A stretch of 64,000 bases of DNA from Amycolatopsis iheyensis. Its GTDB lineage: Bacteria; Actinomycetota; Actinomycetes; Mycobacteriales; Pseudonocardiaceae. This document shows, in pieces, positions 1 to 9,101 of the stretch (its first letter is position 1; every line of letters starts with the position of its first letter). The notes beneath the pieces were generated by a model. It was not told the DNA's origin and searched no databases. It saw only the letters and a list, made by a program, of their open reading frames with translations. The position numbers and the translations under genes are program-made. Location of the stretch: positions 62,001 to 126,000 of the forward strand of contig NZ_JAMXQV010000011.1 in assembly GCF_024703995.1 (NCBI RefSeq), written 5' to 3'.

Positions 1-369
1 GCGGCGTTGTCCGCGCCCAAGGAGGCCGTGCACAACAAGGCGTTCAACATCGGCACCGAGGACAACAACGTCACCGTGGCCGAGATCGCCCAGGAGGTCG
101 TCGAGGCCGTGCCGGGCTCGACGCTGAACATCACCGGCGAGGCCGGCGCCGACCCGCGCTCCTACCGCGTCGACTTCTCGCGCTTCCGCGCGGCCATCCC
201 GGGCTTCGCCTGCGAGTGGTCGGTCAAGGACGGCGCCGTCGAGCTCATCGAGGCCTACCGCAAGTTCGGGCTGACCCGCGAGTCGTTCCAGCAGCTGTTC
301 ACGCGGCTCGCCTGGCTGAAGAGCCAAGGCGAAGCCGGCCGCATCGACGACACCATGCGGCGGCGCTAG
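1..369 (+). CDS. NAD-dependent epimerase/dehydratase (SDR), C-terminal part
   Basis: The reading frame is open from the first base, so this is the last ~122 residues of a gene cut by the window edge. The text K-A-F-N-I-G, then a run on helix-forming residues and D-P-R-S-Y-R-V-D-F-S matches the end of extended short-chain dehydrogenases that act on nucleotide sugars. In these the C-terminal half binds the sugar and the Rossmann half, here missing, binds NAD(P). The stop codon overlaps the GTG start of the next gene by one base, so the two are translationally coupled in the exopolysaccharide operon. The exact sugar substrate cannot be read from this fragment. Confidence 0.75.
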   Translation, partial: AALSAPKEAVHNKAFNIGTEDNNVTVAEIAQEVVEAVPGSTLNITGEAGADPRSYRVDFSRFRAAIPGFACEWSVKDGAVELIEAYRKFGLTRESFQQLFTRLAWLKSQGEAGRIDDTMRRR

Positions 370-1649
370 TGGCGGGCCGGCAGCTGCGGACGGGGGCGGA
401 GCTGCACGCCCTGGTCGAGCGGCTGTACCCGATCTGCCGCAGCATCACCGGCGACGGCGTGCGGCAGACCCTGGACATCATCGGTGAGCACATCGAGCTG
501 GAGCGGCACGAGGTGCCGACCGGGACGGCGGTGCTGGACTGGACCATTCCGCAGGAGTGGAACATCCGGGACGCGTACGTCGCCGCTCCGTCCGGTGAGC
601 GCGTCATCGACTTCCAGGAGTCGAACCTGCACGTCGTCGGGTACAGCGTCCCGGTGCGGCAGCGGATGCCGCTGAGCGAGCTGCGGGAGCACCTGCACAC
701 GCTGCCGGACCAGCCGTCGTGGGTGCCCTACCGGACCAGCTACTACGCGCCGGCCTGGGGGTTCTGCCTCGCGCAGGAGAAGCTCGACGCGCTGCCGGAC
801 GGCGACTACGACGTCGTCATCGACTCGACCCTGGCGGACGGCTCGCTGACCTACGGCGAGCACGTCGTGCCGGGGCGGGTCACCGACGAGGTCATCGTGT
901 CGTGCCACATCTGCCACCCTTCGCTGGCGAACGACAACCTCGCCGGCATCGCGGTGGCGATCTCGCTGGCGCAGCAGCTCGCCTCATCGGACCCGCACTA
1001 CACCTACCGGTTCCTGTTCATGCCGGGCACGATCGGCTCGATCACCTGGCTCGCGCGCAACGCCTCGCGGATCGAGAAGGTTCGTCATGGCCTCGTGCTG
1101 GCGTGCGCGGGCGACCCGGGATCGTTGACGTACAAGAAGTCCCGCCGCGACGACGCCGAGATCGACCGGGTCATGCAGCACGTGTTGAAGTCGCGCGAGC
1201 ATCGAGTTGTCGACTTCTCGCCGTATGGCTACGACGAGCGCCAGTTCTGCTCGCCGGGCTTCAACCTCGGCGTCGGCTCCCTGACCCGGACGCCGTACGC
1301 GGGCTACCCGGAGTACCACACTTCGGCGGACAACCCGGGTTTCGTGTCACCCGCGGCCATGGAGGACACGCTCGGCGCGCTTCGCGACGCTTTCGGGGTC
1401 CTGGACCGCAACCGCCGCTACGTCAACCTCAGCCCGTACGGCGAGCCGCAGCTCGGCAAGCGCGGCCTCTACGACTCCCTCGGCGGCCGCAGCGACGCCA
1501 AGCAGGCCCAGATGGCGATGCTGTGGGTGCTCAACCTCTCCGACGGTTCGCACAGCTTGCTCGACATCGCCGAGCGGGCCGGCCTGCCGTTCGACATCGT
1601 CGACGTCGCCGCCCGCGCCCTGCACGACGCCGGTCTGGTCAAGGAGTGA
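369..1649 (+). CDS. DUF4910 / aminopeptidase-like domain protein
   Basis: A 426-residue protein of the DUF4910 family, an M28-like metallopeptidase fold often found in polysaccharide and glycopeptide loci. Likely metal-binding motifs are visible: C-H-I-C-H-P-S followed by N-D-N-L-A-G near residues 178-195, and E-Y-H-T-S-A-D-N near residue 315. The C-terminal ~80 residues look like the winged-helix tail of this family. The GTG at 369 is chosen because it overlaps the upstream stop by one base and the family N-terminus (R-T-G-A-E-L-H) follows at once; the frame is open further upstream but that part is a shadow. It ends just before the flippase gene with an AAGGAG site at its own 3' end. Its true substrate is unknown; deacylation or peptide trimming of a sugar is only a guess. 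Confidence 0.8.
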   Translation: MAGRQLRTGAELHALVERLYPICRSITGDGVRQTLDIIGEHIELERHEVPTGTAVLDWTIPQEWNIRDAYVAAPSGERVIDFQESNLHVVGYSVPVRQRMPLSELREHLHTLPDQPSWVPYRTSYYAPAWGFCLAQEKLDALPDGDYDVVIDSTLADGSLTYGEHVVPGRVTDEVIVSCHICHPSLANDNLAGIAVAISLAQQLASSDPHYTYRFLFMPGTIGSITWLARNASRIEKVRHGLVLACAGDPGSLTYKKSRRDDAEIDRVMQHVLKSREHRVVDFSPYGYDERQFCSPGFNLGVGSLTRTPYAGYPEYHTSADNPGFVSPAAMEDTLGALRDAFGVLDRNRRYVNLSPYGEPQLGKRGLYDSLGGRSDAKQAQMAMLWVLNLSDGSHSLLDIAERAGLPFDIVDVAARALHDAGLVKE

Positions 1650-1654
1650 GCGAC

Positions 1655-2980
1655 GTGGCCAACCATCGCCGTGCCCCGCGCTCGATCTTCCGGTCGGGCG
1701 CGGTCCGCGCGATGGCCGGACGGCTCAGCTGGGGCCTCGGCGACCAGGCGGTGTCCAGCCTGACCAACTTCGCCGTCGGCCTGTACGTCGCCCGCGAGCT
1801 CGGGACGTTCGCGTTCGGCATCTTCAGCCTCGTGTGGGTCACCTACGGCGTCGTGCTGAACGTTTCCCGCGGCCTGGCCACCGACCCGATGATGGTGCGG
1901 TTCAGCGCGGTGCCGGAGGAACGCTGGCGCGTGGGCGTGGCCAGCGCGTCGGGCACCGCGATCGGCGTCGGCTGCGCGACCGGGCTGATCAGCCTGATCG
2001 CCGGGCTGGCCGCGGGCGGCCCGCTCGGCAACGCGTTCGTCGCGCTCGCCGTCGTCATGCCGGGCCTGCTGCTGCAGGACGCCTGGCGCTTCGCGTTCTT
2101 CGCCCGCGGACAGGGGAAGAAGGCGTTCTTCAACGACCTCGTGTGCGGCGTCGCCCTGGTCCCGGCCCTGTTCATCGCCGGGCGGATCGGCACGGTCGTC
2201 GCCTTCGTGCTGGCCTGGGGCATCGCGGCCGCGCTCGCCGCGGGCTACGGCTGGTTCCAGACCGGGATCCTCCCGCACCCGCGGGAGCTCGTCGGCTGGC
2301 TCCGCTCCCAGCGGGACCTGAGTGTCCGCTACCTCGTCGAGAACGTCAGCAACAGTGGCGCGTCCCAGCTGCGCGCGTACGGCCTCGGCGCCATCGCCGG
2401 CATCACCGCCGTCGGCGCGGTCCGCGGCGCCGAACAGCTCCTCGGCCCGTTCCTGGCGCTGCTCATGGGGCTGTCCCTGGTCACCGTCGCCGAGGGCGCC
2501 CGGGTGCTCCAGCGGGCGCCGCACCGGCTGAAGCACTTCTGCGTGATCCTCGGCGGCGGCCAGGCCGCCGCCGCGCTGTGCTGGGGCCTCGGTCTGCTGC
2601 TCCTGCTGCCCGACAGCGCCGGCCACTGGGTGATGGGTGACGTGTGGGACTCCTCGTCCCCGCTGATCCTCCCGGTCACCCTCGCCGTGGTCGGCGCGAG
2701 CTTCGCCACCGGCGCGGCCGCGGGTCTGCGCGCGTTGGGCGCCGCCAAGCGGAGCCTGCGCTCGCAGCTGGTCGCGTCCCTGTTCTACGTCTCCTTCGGC
2801 ATCACCGGCGCGTTCCTCGGCGGCGCCGCCGGGTCCGCGTGGGGGGTCGCCACGGCCACCCTCGGCGGCTCGGTCGTCTGGTGGCTGCAGCTGCGGATCG
2901 GGCTGCGCGAGTACGTGCCGCCGGGCGCCGACGAGCCCACCGTGGTGTTCGAGCCGATCAAAGAGCCGATCAAGGAATGA
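1655..2980 (+). CDS. Oligosaccharide flippase (Wzx-like, MOP superfamily)
   Basis: A 441-residue, very hydrophobic protein with about 12-14 predicted membrane segments and a short basic N-terminus. Its layout and position in the cluster are those of polysaccharide-biosynthesis flippases (MOP/MATE superfamily) that move lipid-linked repeat units across the membrane. A region near residues 220-235 (R-Y-L-V-E-N-V-S-N-S-G-A-S-Q) restarts a second half, as in other Wzx proteins. The GTG at 1655 is chosen because AAGGAG lies eight bases upstream; a GTG at 1646 overlapping the previous stop is possible. The last residues are an acidic repeat of I-K-E. Wzx specificity cannot be read from sequence. 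Confidence 0.8.
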   Translation: MANHRRAPRSIFRSGAVRAMAGRLSWGLGDQAVSSLTNFAVGLYVARELGTFAFGIFSLVWVTYGVVLNVSRGLATDPMMVRFSAVPEERWRVGVASASGTAIGVGCATGLISLIAGLAAGGPLGNAFVALAVVMPGLLLQDAWRFAFFARGQGKKAFFNDLVCGVALVPALFIAGRIGTVVAFVLAWGIAAALAAGYGWFQTGILPHPRELVGWLRSQRDLSVRYLVENVSNSGASQLRAYGLGAIAGITAVGAVRGAEQLLGPFLALLMGLSLVTVAEGARVLQRAPHRLKHFCVILGGGQAAAALCWGLGLLLLLPDSAGHWVMGDVWDSSSPLILPVTLAVVGASFATGAAAGLRALGAAKRSLRSQLVASLFYVSFGITGAFLGGAAGSAWGVATATLGGSVVWWLQLRIGLREYVPPGADEPTVVFEPIKEPIKE

Positions 2981-2987
2981 GGACTCC

Positions 2988-3932
2988 ATGACCACCGTCC
3001 CGCGGCTGAGCCTCGGCCTCCCGGTGTACAACGGCGAGGAGTACCTCGCCGAGTCACTGGACGCCCTGCTCGGCCAGACCTTCGAAGACTTCGAGCTGGT
3101 CATTTCGGACAATGCGTCGACCGACCGCACCGACGAGATCTGCCGCCAGTACGCGGAGAAGGACTCCCGCATCCGCTACGTGCGCCAGCCGAAGAACATC
3201 GGCGCGACCCCGAACCACAACTACGTGTTCGACGTGTCCCGCACCGAGCTGTTCAAGTGGGTCTCCCACGACGACCTCTACGCCCGCGACCTGCTCAAGC
3301 GGTGCGTCGAGGCCCTCGACGAGCGCCCCGGGATCATCCTGGCCCACTGCGACCAGGCGATCATCGACGGCGACGGCCGCATCGTCCAGCCGCTCGAGTA
3401 CACGCTGGACACGGCGTCGCCGCACGCGCCGGACCGCTTCCGCAGCGTCCTGTTCGAGCCCGGCGGCGACGACTTCTACGGCGTCATCCGCGCCGACGTC
3501 CTCCGCCGCGTCAAGCCGCTCGACAGCTACCACCACGCCGACCGCACGTACTCGGCCGAAATGGCCCTCCACGGCCCGTTCCACCAGGTGCCCGAGCTGC
3601 TCTACTTCCGCCGCGACCACCCCGGCCGCGCGGAGCGGGCCAACCCGACCATCCGGAGCCGGTGCGCGAATCTGGACCCGCGGCGCGCGAACCGGCTCCG
3701 GAACCCCACCGTCCGCCTGCTCGGCGAGTACGTCTACGGGTTCGCGGACCTGATCCGCCGCGCGCCGATCTCGGCCGCGGACAAGCGCGAGTGCTTCGGG
3801 CACCTCGGCGCCTGGCTGACCAACCGGGCGCGCTCCGGCCACGGCGAGCGCGTCGAGGACCGGGCCCCGACCGCCTCCGACGTCGCCACGGTCAACACGA
3901 TCGTGGCCGGCCGGGAAGGCAGGCTCGCGTGA
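2988..3932 (+). CDS. Glycosyltransferase family 2
   Basis: A 314-residue GT-A fold glycosyltransferase. The N-terminus has the nucleotide-sugar pocket (S-L-G-L-P-V-Y-N-G-E-E-Y-L) and D-N-A-S-T-D-R-T near residue 40; the S-H-D-D motif near residue 92 is in the place of the metal-binding DXD. No membrane segment is seen, so it should be cytoplasmic or peripheral and add one sugar to the lipid-linked unit. The start is an ATG seven bases after the flippase stop with AGGACT upstream. Its end overlaps the next gene by four bases (GTGA). Donor and acceptor are unknown. Confidence 0.88.
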   Translation: MTTVPRLSLGLPVYNGEEYLAESLDALLGQTFEDFELVISDNASTDRTDEICRQYAEKDSRIRYVRQPKNIGATPNHNYVFDVSRTELFKWVSHDDLYARDLLKRCVEALDERPGIILAHCDQAIIDGDGRIVQPLEYTLDTASPHAPDRFRSVLFEPGGDDFYGVIRADVLRRVKPLDSYHHADRTYSAEMALHGPFHQVPELLYFRRDHPGRAERANPTIRSRCANLDPRRANRLRNPTVRLLGEYVYGFADLIRRAPISAADKRECFGHLGAWLTNRARSGHGERVEDRAPTASDVATVNTIVAGREGRLA

Positions 3933-5113
3933 AGCGTGCCCCGCGCGTCGGCGTGTTCGGCCTCCTCGGCTCGGGGAACCTCGGCAACGACGGCTCCCTC
4001 GAAGCCGTGCTCGGCTACCTGCGCGCCGAGTACCCGGACGCCGTCCTGACCGGCCTGGTGGGCGGCCCGGACATCGTCCGCGAGCGGTACGGCGTCGACA
4101 CCACGCCCCTGCACTGGAACCAGGCCGAGTACGAGACGGCGTCCGGCCTCCGGTCGATCGTCCTCAAGGGACTCGGCAAGCTGGTCGACATCGGCCGCAC
4201 GGCCGCCTGGGTCCGCAAGCAGGACGTCGTCATCGTGCCCGGCATGGGTGTCCTCGAAGCGACGCTTCCGCTGCGTCCCTGGGGTTTCCCGTATTCGCTC
4301 TTCCTCCTTTCCGCCACCGGGCGCCTCTTCGGCACCAAGGTGGCGCTCGTGTGCGTCGGCGCGAACCACATCAGCGCCCGGGCGACCCGGACGCTGGTCC
4401 GCTGGTCCGGCCGTCTCGCCGCCTACCGCTCCTACCGGGACGACATCTCCCGCGACGCCATGCGCGCCATGGGTGTCGACACCAGCCGTGACGAGGTCTA
4501 CCCCGACCTCGCGTTCTCCCTCCCCACCCCGGCCGCCGACGGCACGCCGGGCACCGTCGGCGTCGGCGTGATGGCCTACTACGGCGGCAACGACGACCGC
4601 GCCGACGGCGACCGCATCTACCGCCACTACGTGGACACGATGAACCGGTTCGTCGGCTGGCTCGTTGACCAGGGCAGACCCGTCCGGTTGTTCATCGGTG
4701 ACCAGATCGACCGGCAGGTCGTCGACGAGATCCTCGAGAAGACCGCTTCCCCGCTGGTGACGGCGGCTTCGGCGGAGACCCTGGACGAGCTGATGCACGA
4801 AATGGCTTCGGTGGACAGCGTGGTGGCCACGCGCTATCACAACGTGCTCTGCGCCCTGAAGGTCGCGAAACCGACCGTCGCGATCGGGTACGCGCCGAAG
4901 AACGACGTGCTGATGGCCGAGCTGGGCCTGGCCGGGTTCACCCAGCGGGCGAAGACCGTCGGCTTCGACCGGCTCGTCGAGCAGTTCACCGAGCTGGAGA
5001 ACCGTTCGGCGGAACTGCGCCAGACGCTCCTGGAACGGAACGAGATGAACGCGCAACGGCTCAAGGACCAGTTCGCCGCCCTTTCGGCGGCCCTCTTCGG
5101 GGGTGGGCGATGA
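3929..5113 (+). CDS. Polysaccharide pyruvyl transferase family protein
   Basis: A 394-residue protein that starts with a GTG inside a GTGA overlap. The N-terminal G-L-L-G-S-G-N-L-G-N-D-G and the C-terminal T-R-Y-H-N-V-L-C-A-L-K, followed by an A-I-G-Y-A-P-K-N-D block, are hallmarks of the CsaB/polysaccharide pyruvyl transferase family, which adds a pyruvate ketal from phosphoenolpyruvate to a sugar. This would make the polymer acidic. Some family members have other acceptors. It overlaps the RmlC-like gene downstream by four bases (ATGA), so it is clearly in the same transcription unit. Confidence 0.85.
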   Translation: MKRAPRVGVFGLLGSGNLGNDGSLEAVLGYLRAEYPDAVLTGLVGGPDIVRERYGVDTTPLHWNQAEYETASGLRSIVLKGLGKLVDIGRTAAWVRKQDVVIVPGMGVLEATLPLRPWGFPYSLFLLSATGRLFGTKVALVCVGANHISARATRTLVRWSGRLAAYRSYRDDISRDAMRAMGVDTSRDEVYPDLAFSLPTPAADGTPGTVGVGVMAYYGGNDDRADGDRIYRHYVDTMNRFVGWLVDQGRPVRLFIGDQIDRQVVDEILEKTASPLVTAASAETLDELMHEMASVDSVVATRYHNVLCALKVAKPTVAIGYAPKNDVLMAELGLAGFTQRAKTVGFDRLVEQFTELENRSAELRQTLLERNEMNAQRLKDQFAALSAALFGGGR

Positions 5114-5658
5114 AGGCCATTCCGGTGCCCGAGATCGAGGGCGCGTACCTGTTCGAGCCGACGCCGCACCGCGACGAGCGCGGCTTCTTCAGCCGGACGT
5201 TCGACCGCGACGTCGTCGCTTCGGTGGGCATCGACCCGGACGGCTTCGTCCAGGACAGTCTTTCCCGCTCCCGCAAGGGAGTCGTGCGCGGGATGCACCT
5301 GCGCGGCGGGGCCGGCGAGGCGAAGCTGGTCCGGTGTTCGCACGGCGCGGTCTTCGACGTCGTCGTGGATCTCCGACCGGGTTCGCCGACATTCCGCAAT
5401 GTCAAAACCTTCGAGCTTTCCGGCGACACGCAGGTTTCCGTGTACATCCCCGCGGGGTGCGCGCACGGATTCCAATCGCTCACGGAACCTTCGGATGTCA
5501 CGTACCGTATTGACCGGGCGCACGATCCGTCCGAGGACATCACAATTTCGTACAAAGACCCAGAATTGGACATTTCGTGGCCACTGTCGGTCACAATGGT
5601 CAGTGACCGGGACGAACGCGCGCCGTCTCTCGGAGAGGCGTTGAAACCGACGAGGTGA
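5110..5658 (+). CDS. rfbC: dTDP-4-dehydrorhamnose 3,5-epimerase family protein
   Basis: A 182-residue cupin-fold sugar epimerase of the RmlC/RfbC family. The R-G-M-H-L-R-G block near residues 60-65 contains the family's catalytic histidine and basic residues, and F-D-V-V-V-D-L-R-P-G-S-P-T-F follows as in RmlC. The V-T-Y-R-I-D segment near residue 130 supplies the tyrosine position. Length equals the family norm (about 180-200). No rmlA, rmlB or rmlD is seen in the window, so it may act on another dTDP- or NDP-4-keto-sugar rather than in the standard rhamnose route. The gene is coupled to both neighbours by four-base overlaps. Confidence 0.85.
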   Translation: MKAIPVPEIEGAYLFEPTPHRDERGFFSRTFDRDVVASVGIDPDGFVQDSLSRSRKGVVRGMHLRGGAGEAKLVRCSHGAVFDVVVDLRPGSPTFRNVKTFELSGDTQVSVYIPAGCAHGFQSLTEPSDVTYRIDRAHDPSEDITISYKDPELDISWPLSVTMVSDRDERAPSLGEALKPTR

Positions 5659-6980
5659 CCTCCATGGGAACGAACTTGCCCCACTCCACGGCGGCGAACG
5701 AGCGGCTGCACCGGGTCATCCCGGGCGGCGCCCACACCTACGCCAAGGGCTCGGACCAGTATCCCTTCGAGCTGGCTCCGGTCATCTCCCACGGCCGCGG
5801 TGGCCACGTCTGGGACGTGGACGGCAACGAGTACGTCGAGTACGGCTCCGGGCTGAGAGCCGTCAGCCTCGGCCACGCCCACCCGCGGGTCCTCGAAGCG
5901 GTCCGGAACGAGCTGGACAAGGGCAGCAACTTCATCCGCCCGTCGATCATCGAAGCCGAGGCCGCCGAGCGGTTCCTCGAGAACGTGCCGACGGCCGACA
6001 TGGTGAAGTTCACCAAGAACGGCTCGGACGCCACGACGGCCGCGGTCCGGCTGGCCCGCGCCGCCACCGGGCGCCGGCTCGTGGCCAAGTGCGCCGACCA
6101 CGCCTTCTTCTCGACCGACGACTGGTTCATCGGCACCACACCGATGAACGCGGGCATCCCGGACGAGACGACCGACATGACGGTGTCCTTCCCGTACGGC
6201 GACCTGCAAGCCGCGGAGGAGCTGCTGCAGCGCCACGAGGGCGAGATCGCGTGCCTGATCCTGGAGCCGGCCGCCGCGGTGGAACCGCCGCCGGGGTACC
6301 TGCAGGGCCTGCGTGAGCTCGCGACGCGGCACGGCGTCGTGCTGATCTTCGACGAGATGATCACCGGCTTCCGCTGGTCGGCCCACGGCGCGCAGGGCCT
6401 CTACGGCGTCACGCCGGACCTCTCGACGTTCGGCAAGGCCCTCGGCAACGGCTTCGCCGTCTCCGCGCTGGCCGGCAAGCGGGAGCTGATGGAGATCGGC
6501 GGCCTGCGCAGCGACCGCGAACGGGTGTTCCTCCTTTCCACGACGCACGGCGCCGAGACCCACTCGCTGGCCGCCGCGATGGCGGTGATGGACGTCTACC
6601 GCGACGAGGACGTCATCGGCAGGCTGCACGCCCTCGGCGACCGGCTGGCCGCCGGCGTCCGCGAAGTGGCGGCCGGGATCGGGGTCGGGGACCACGTCGT
6701 CGTCCGCGGCCGGGCCAGCAACCTGGTCTTCGGCACGCTCGACGAGCAGGGCAAGCCGTCGCAGCCGTACCGGACGCTGTTCCTGCGGGAGCTGATCAGC
6801 GGTGGCGTGCTCGGCCCGTCGTTCGTCGTGAGCGCCGCGCTCACCGACGCCGACATCGACAAGACGATCGACGTCGTCGCCCAGGCCTGCACGGTGTACC
6901 GCAAGGCCCTCGACGCCAACGACCCGGCGCCGTGGATGGGCGGGCGCCCTGTGCAGCCGGTGTTCCGCAAGCACGCCTGA
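5655..6980 (+). CDS. Class-III aminotransferase, glutamate-1-semialdehyde aminomutase-like
   Basis: A 441-residue PLP enzyme of aminotransferase class III, closest in pattern to glutamate-1-semialdehyde 2,1-aminomutases (HemL). Visible motifs are T-K-N-G-S-D-A-T-T-A-A near residue 117, F-D-E-M-I-T-G-F-R-W near 232 and T-F-G-K-A-L-G-N-G-F near 263, where K is the expected PLP lysine. The end (V-F-R-K-H-A) resembles the end of HemL-like proteins, so the gene is complete. The GTG at 5655 overlaps the previous stop; an ATG at 5664 is also possible. Being the last gene of the sugar operon, it more likely makes an amino-modified precursor than haem, but this is inference. Confidence 0.82.
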   Translation: MTSMGTNLPHSTAANERLHRVIPGGAHTYAKGSDQYPFELAPVISHGRGGHVWDVDGNEYVEYGSGLRAVSLGHAHPRVLEAVRNELDKGSNFIRPSIIEAEAAERFLENVPTADMVKFTKNGSDATTAAVRLARAATGRRLVAKCADHAFFSTDDWFIGTTPMNAGIPDETTDMTVSFPYGDLQAAEELLQRHEGEIACLILEPAAAVEPPPGYLQGLRELATRHGVVLIFDEMITGFRWSAHGAQGLYGVTPDLSTFGKALGNGFAVSALAGKRELMEIGGLRSDRERVFLLSTTHGAETHSLAAAMAVMDVYRDEDVIGRLHALGDRLAAGVREVAAGIGVGDHVVVRGRASNLVFGTLDEQGKPSQPYRTLFLRELISGGVLGPSFVVSAALTDADIDKTIDVVAQACTVYRKALDANDPAPWMGGRPVQPVFRKHA

Positions 6981-6994
6981 GCGAAGGGCACGGC

Positions 6995-7026
6995 CGGCCG
7001 GCCGGGGAAGACTGCCCGGCCGGCCG
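6995..7026 (+). terminator. GC-rich hairpin after the plus-arm operon
   Basis: A 12-bp stem (6995-7006 with 7015-7026) closes an eight-base loop 14 bases after the aminotransferase stop. There is no T-run, which is usual for terminators in very GC-rich actinomycetes. It would end the operon before the repeat-filled spacer. Confidence 0.6.
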
Positions 7027-7440
7027 ACCGGCTCCAGGACGCTCATCAGCGGGCTCACCTCACCGGCCGCGCTCGGCAACACCGGCGAGCGCACCGCCAC
7101 CGCACCGACCGGCGAGCCGACCTCACCGCGCACGTTCGACAACACCAGCAAGCGGGCGACCACCGCGGCCGGCGAGCCCAGCCCACCTCCCACACCCGGC
7201 AACACCAGCGAGCGCGCCACCACCACCGCAGCCGGCAAGCCCAACCCACCTCCCACACCCGGCAACACCAGCAAGCGCGCCACCACCACCCCGGCCGGCA
7301 AGCCCAACCCACCTCCCACACCCGGCAACACCAGCAAGCGCGCCACCACCACCCCGGCCGGCAAGCCCAGCCCACCTCCCACACCCGGCAACACCAGCGA
7401 GCGCGCCACCACACCCGGCGAACCCAGCGAGCGCGACCCC
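7018..7440. repeat. 63-bp tandem repeat array (intergenic)
   Basis: Units begin with AACACC at 7078, 7141, 7201, 7264, 7327 and 7390. The unit at 7141 is 60 bases and the others 63; the three units from 7201 differ from each other at only a few positions. The copies before 7141 and after 7390 are more decayed. The unit keeps a 21-codon phase and the frame that reads N-T-S-K-R-A-T-T-T-P-A-G has no stop until 7578, but that frame has no ATG, GTG or TTG start. The array fills the 6981-7619 spacer between the aminotransferase and the beta-helix gene; the rest of the spacer is similar proline/alanine-type low-complexity sequence. Unlike the other two arrays, no parent gene is visible. Confidence 0.85.
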
Positions 7441-7619
7441 ACCACACCCCGCGAGCCCAGCCCACCGGCCGCACTCCCCAGCCACGGCAAGCCCGCCACC
7501 GCCCCTCCCCGCGAGCCGGCCGCTCCCTCTCCCCCGGACGGGCCGGATTCACCCCTTGGGTCCGATGAGGACACTTGAGGGTGACTGTTTTCCGGCCCGT
7601 CCGTGCGTAACTTCCTGCC

Positions 7620-9101
7620 ATGGGCAGATCTCGCGCGGTTCTCGTCGGTGCTTGCTCGCTCTTGATCGCCGTGGTGTGCCCGGCGCTCGCGCGGGCCGCC
7701 GACGGGCCCGGGCCGGTGTGCGATCACCAGCCCGCCGCGTACGAGGAAGCGCCACCCGGGGCCGTCTCCGTCGATCCGGGCGTCGACGGAGACCTCTCGG
7801 CCAAGACGGCGGCGAACCCGCCCGGCACGACGTTCTGGCTCCGGCCCGGCACCCACACGCTCGGCACCGACGAGTTCGGCCAGGTCGTCCCGAAGGACGG
7901 CGACGTCTACCTCGGCGCGCCGGGCGCGGTCGTCGACGGCCGGGGCGTCAACCGCGCGGCCTTCACCCAGCGGGCCAAGAACGTGGAGCTGCGCGGGCTC
8001 ACCGTCCGCGGGTTCGCCGCGCTGCAGGACCAGGGCGTCGTGAACCACGACTCCGGCGACGGCTGGCTCATCGAGAACACGACCATCGAAGACAACGCGG
8101 GCGCGGGCCTGATGGCCGGCGCCGGCCAGGTGATCCGGCACAGCTGCCTGCGGAACAACGGCCAGTACGGCCTCAACGCCTACCAGGCGGGCGACGGCAT
8201 CACCGGGCTCGTGCTGGCGGACAACGAGATCACCGGCAACAACACCGGCGACTGGGAGACCAAGGTGCCGGGCTGCGGCTGCAGCGGCGGCGCCAAATTC
8301 TGGGCCGTGAACGGTGCCGACATCACCGGCAACTGGGTGCACGGCAACCACGGCGCCGGCCTCTGGGCCGACACGAACAACAACGACTTCCTCGTCGAGG
8401 ACAACCTGTTCGAGGCCAACGACGCCGAGGCGCTGTTCTACGAGACCAGCTACAACCTCGTGCTCCGCGGCAACACGTTCCGCGGCAACACGCTGGTGCA
8501 GGGCCGCGCGTTCGCCTCGCGCGGCGACAACTTCCCGGCCGCGACGGTGTACCTGTCCGAGTCCGGCGGTGAACCGCGCGTGCCGGCGCGGACGTCGTCG
8601 ATCGACGTCAGCGGGAACACCTTCGAGGACAACTGGGCCGGGATCACCCTGTGGGAGAACGCAGACCGCTTCTGCACCAGCCCGGCCAACACGTCTTCGG
8701 GCTACTGCACCAAAGTGGCTTCGAAGTCTTCGTGCGTCGCGGGCACGATCGAGAAGCCACCGGCGTACGACGACTGCCGCTGGAAGACCCAGCGCGTGGA
8801 GGTGCACGGGAACACCTTCCGGTTCGATCCCGGGCGGGTCGGCTGCACGAGCCTCTGCGGACGGATGGCGCTGCTGTCGAACTACGGGACCTTCCCGGAC
8901 TGGTCGCCCTACAAGGGCGCCGTCGTCCAGGAGGCGATCACCTTCCGGCAGGGCAACCGCTGGCACGACAACGTCTATGCCGGGCCGTGGACCTTCGTCG
9001 TGCATGACACCTCCAGGACGGTCGACGCTGCGGGCTGGCGGGCGGAGCCCTACTCGCAGGACGAGTGCTCTTCGTTCGACGGCGGGACCGCCGGCTGCTG
9101 A
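7620..9101 (+). CDS. Secreted right-handed parallel beta-helix protein
   Basis: A 493-residue exported protein. A signal peptide is clear: R-S-R, then a hydrophobic stretch ending A-R-A-A-D near residue 30. The rest shows rungs with repeated N-x-x-x-x-N-N and asparagine ladders (for example G-N-N-T-G-D-W and T-N-N-N-D-F), typical of right-handed beta-helix proteins such as pectate-lyase-like and mannuronan-epimerase-like enzymes. Paired cysteines lie in G-C-G-C-S-G-G and near residues 360-385. It is a clear paralogue of the lipoprotein at 14193-15716, with the same order of motifs (K-D-G-D-x-Y-x-G-A-P-G-A-V-V-D-G-R, N-H-D-S-G-D-G-W). Probable role: processing or binding of the exported polysaccharide; the activity is not known. 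Confidence 0.85.
   Translation: MGRSRAVLVGACSLLIAVVCPALARAADGPGPVCDHQPAAYEEAPPGAVSVDPGVDGDLSAKTAANPPGTTFWLRPGTHTLGTDEFGQVVPKDGDVYLGAPGAVVDGRGVNRAAFTQRAKNVELRGLTVRGFAALQDQGVVNHDSGDGWLIENTTIEDNAGAGLMAGAGQVIRHSCLRNNGQYGLNAYQAGDGITGLVLADNEITGNNTGDWETKVPGCGCSGGAKFWAVNGADITGNWVHGNHGAGLWADTNNNDFLVEDNLFEANDAEALFYETSYNLVLRGNTFRGNTLVQGRAFASRGDNFPAATVYLSESGGEPRVPARTSSIDVSGNTFEDNWAGITLWENADRFCTSPANTSSGYCTKVASKSSCVAGTIEKPPAYDDCRWKTQRVEVHGNTFRFDPGRVGCTSLCGRMALLSNYGTFPDWSPYKGAVVQEAITFRQGNRWHDNVYAGPWTFVVHDTSRTVDAAGWRAEPYSQDECSSFDGGTAGC

Noticed and set aside
719..1649. An N-terminal extension of the flippase gene reaching back to 719
   Set aside because: This part is an arginine-rich shadow of the DUF4910 gene; the start at 1655 has a good AAGGAG site.
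5061..9005. A 1314-residue minus-strand reading frame
   Set aside because: It is the shadow of four plus-strand genes with clear families, and its middle part is the reverse of the 63-bp array.
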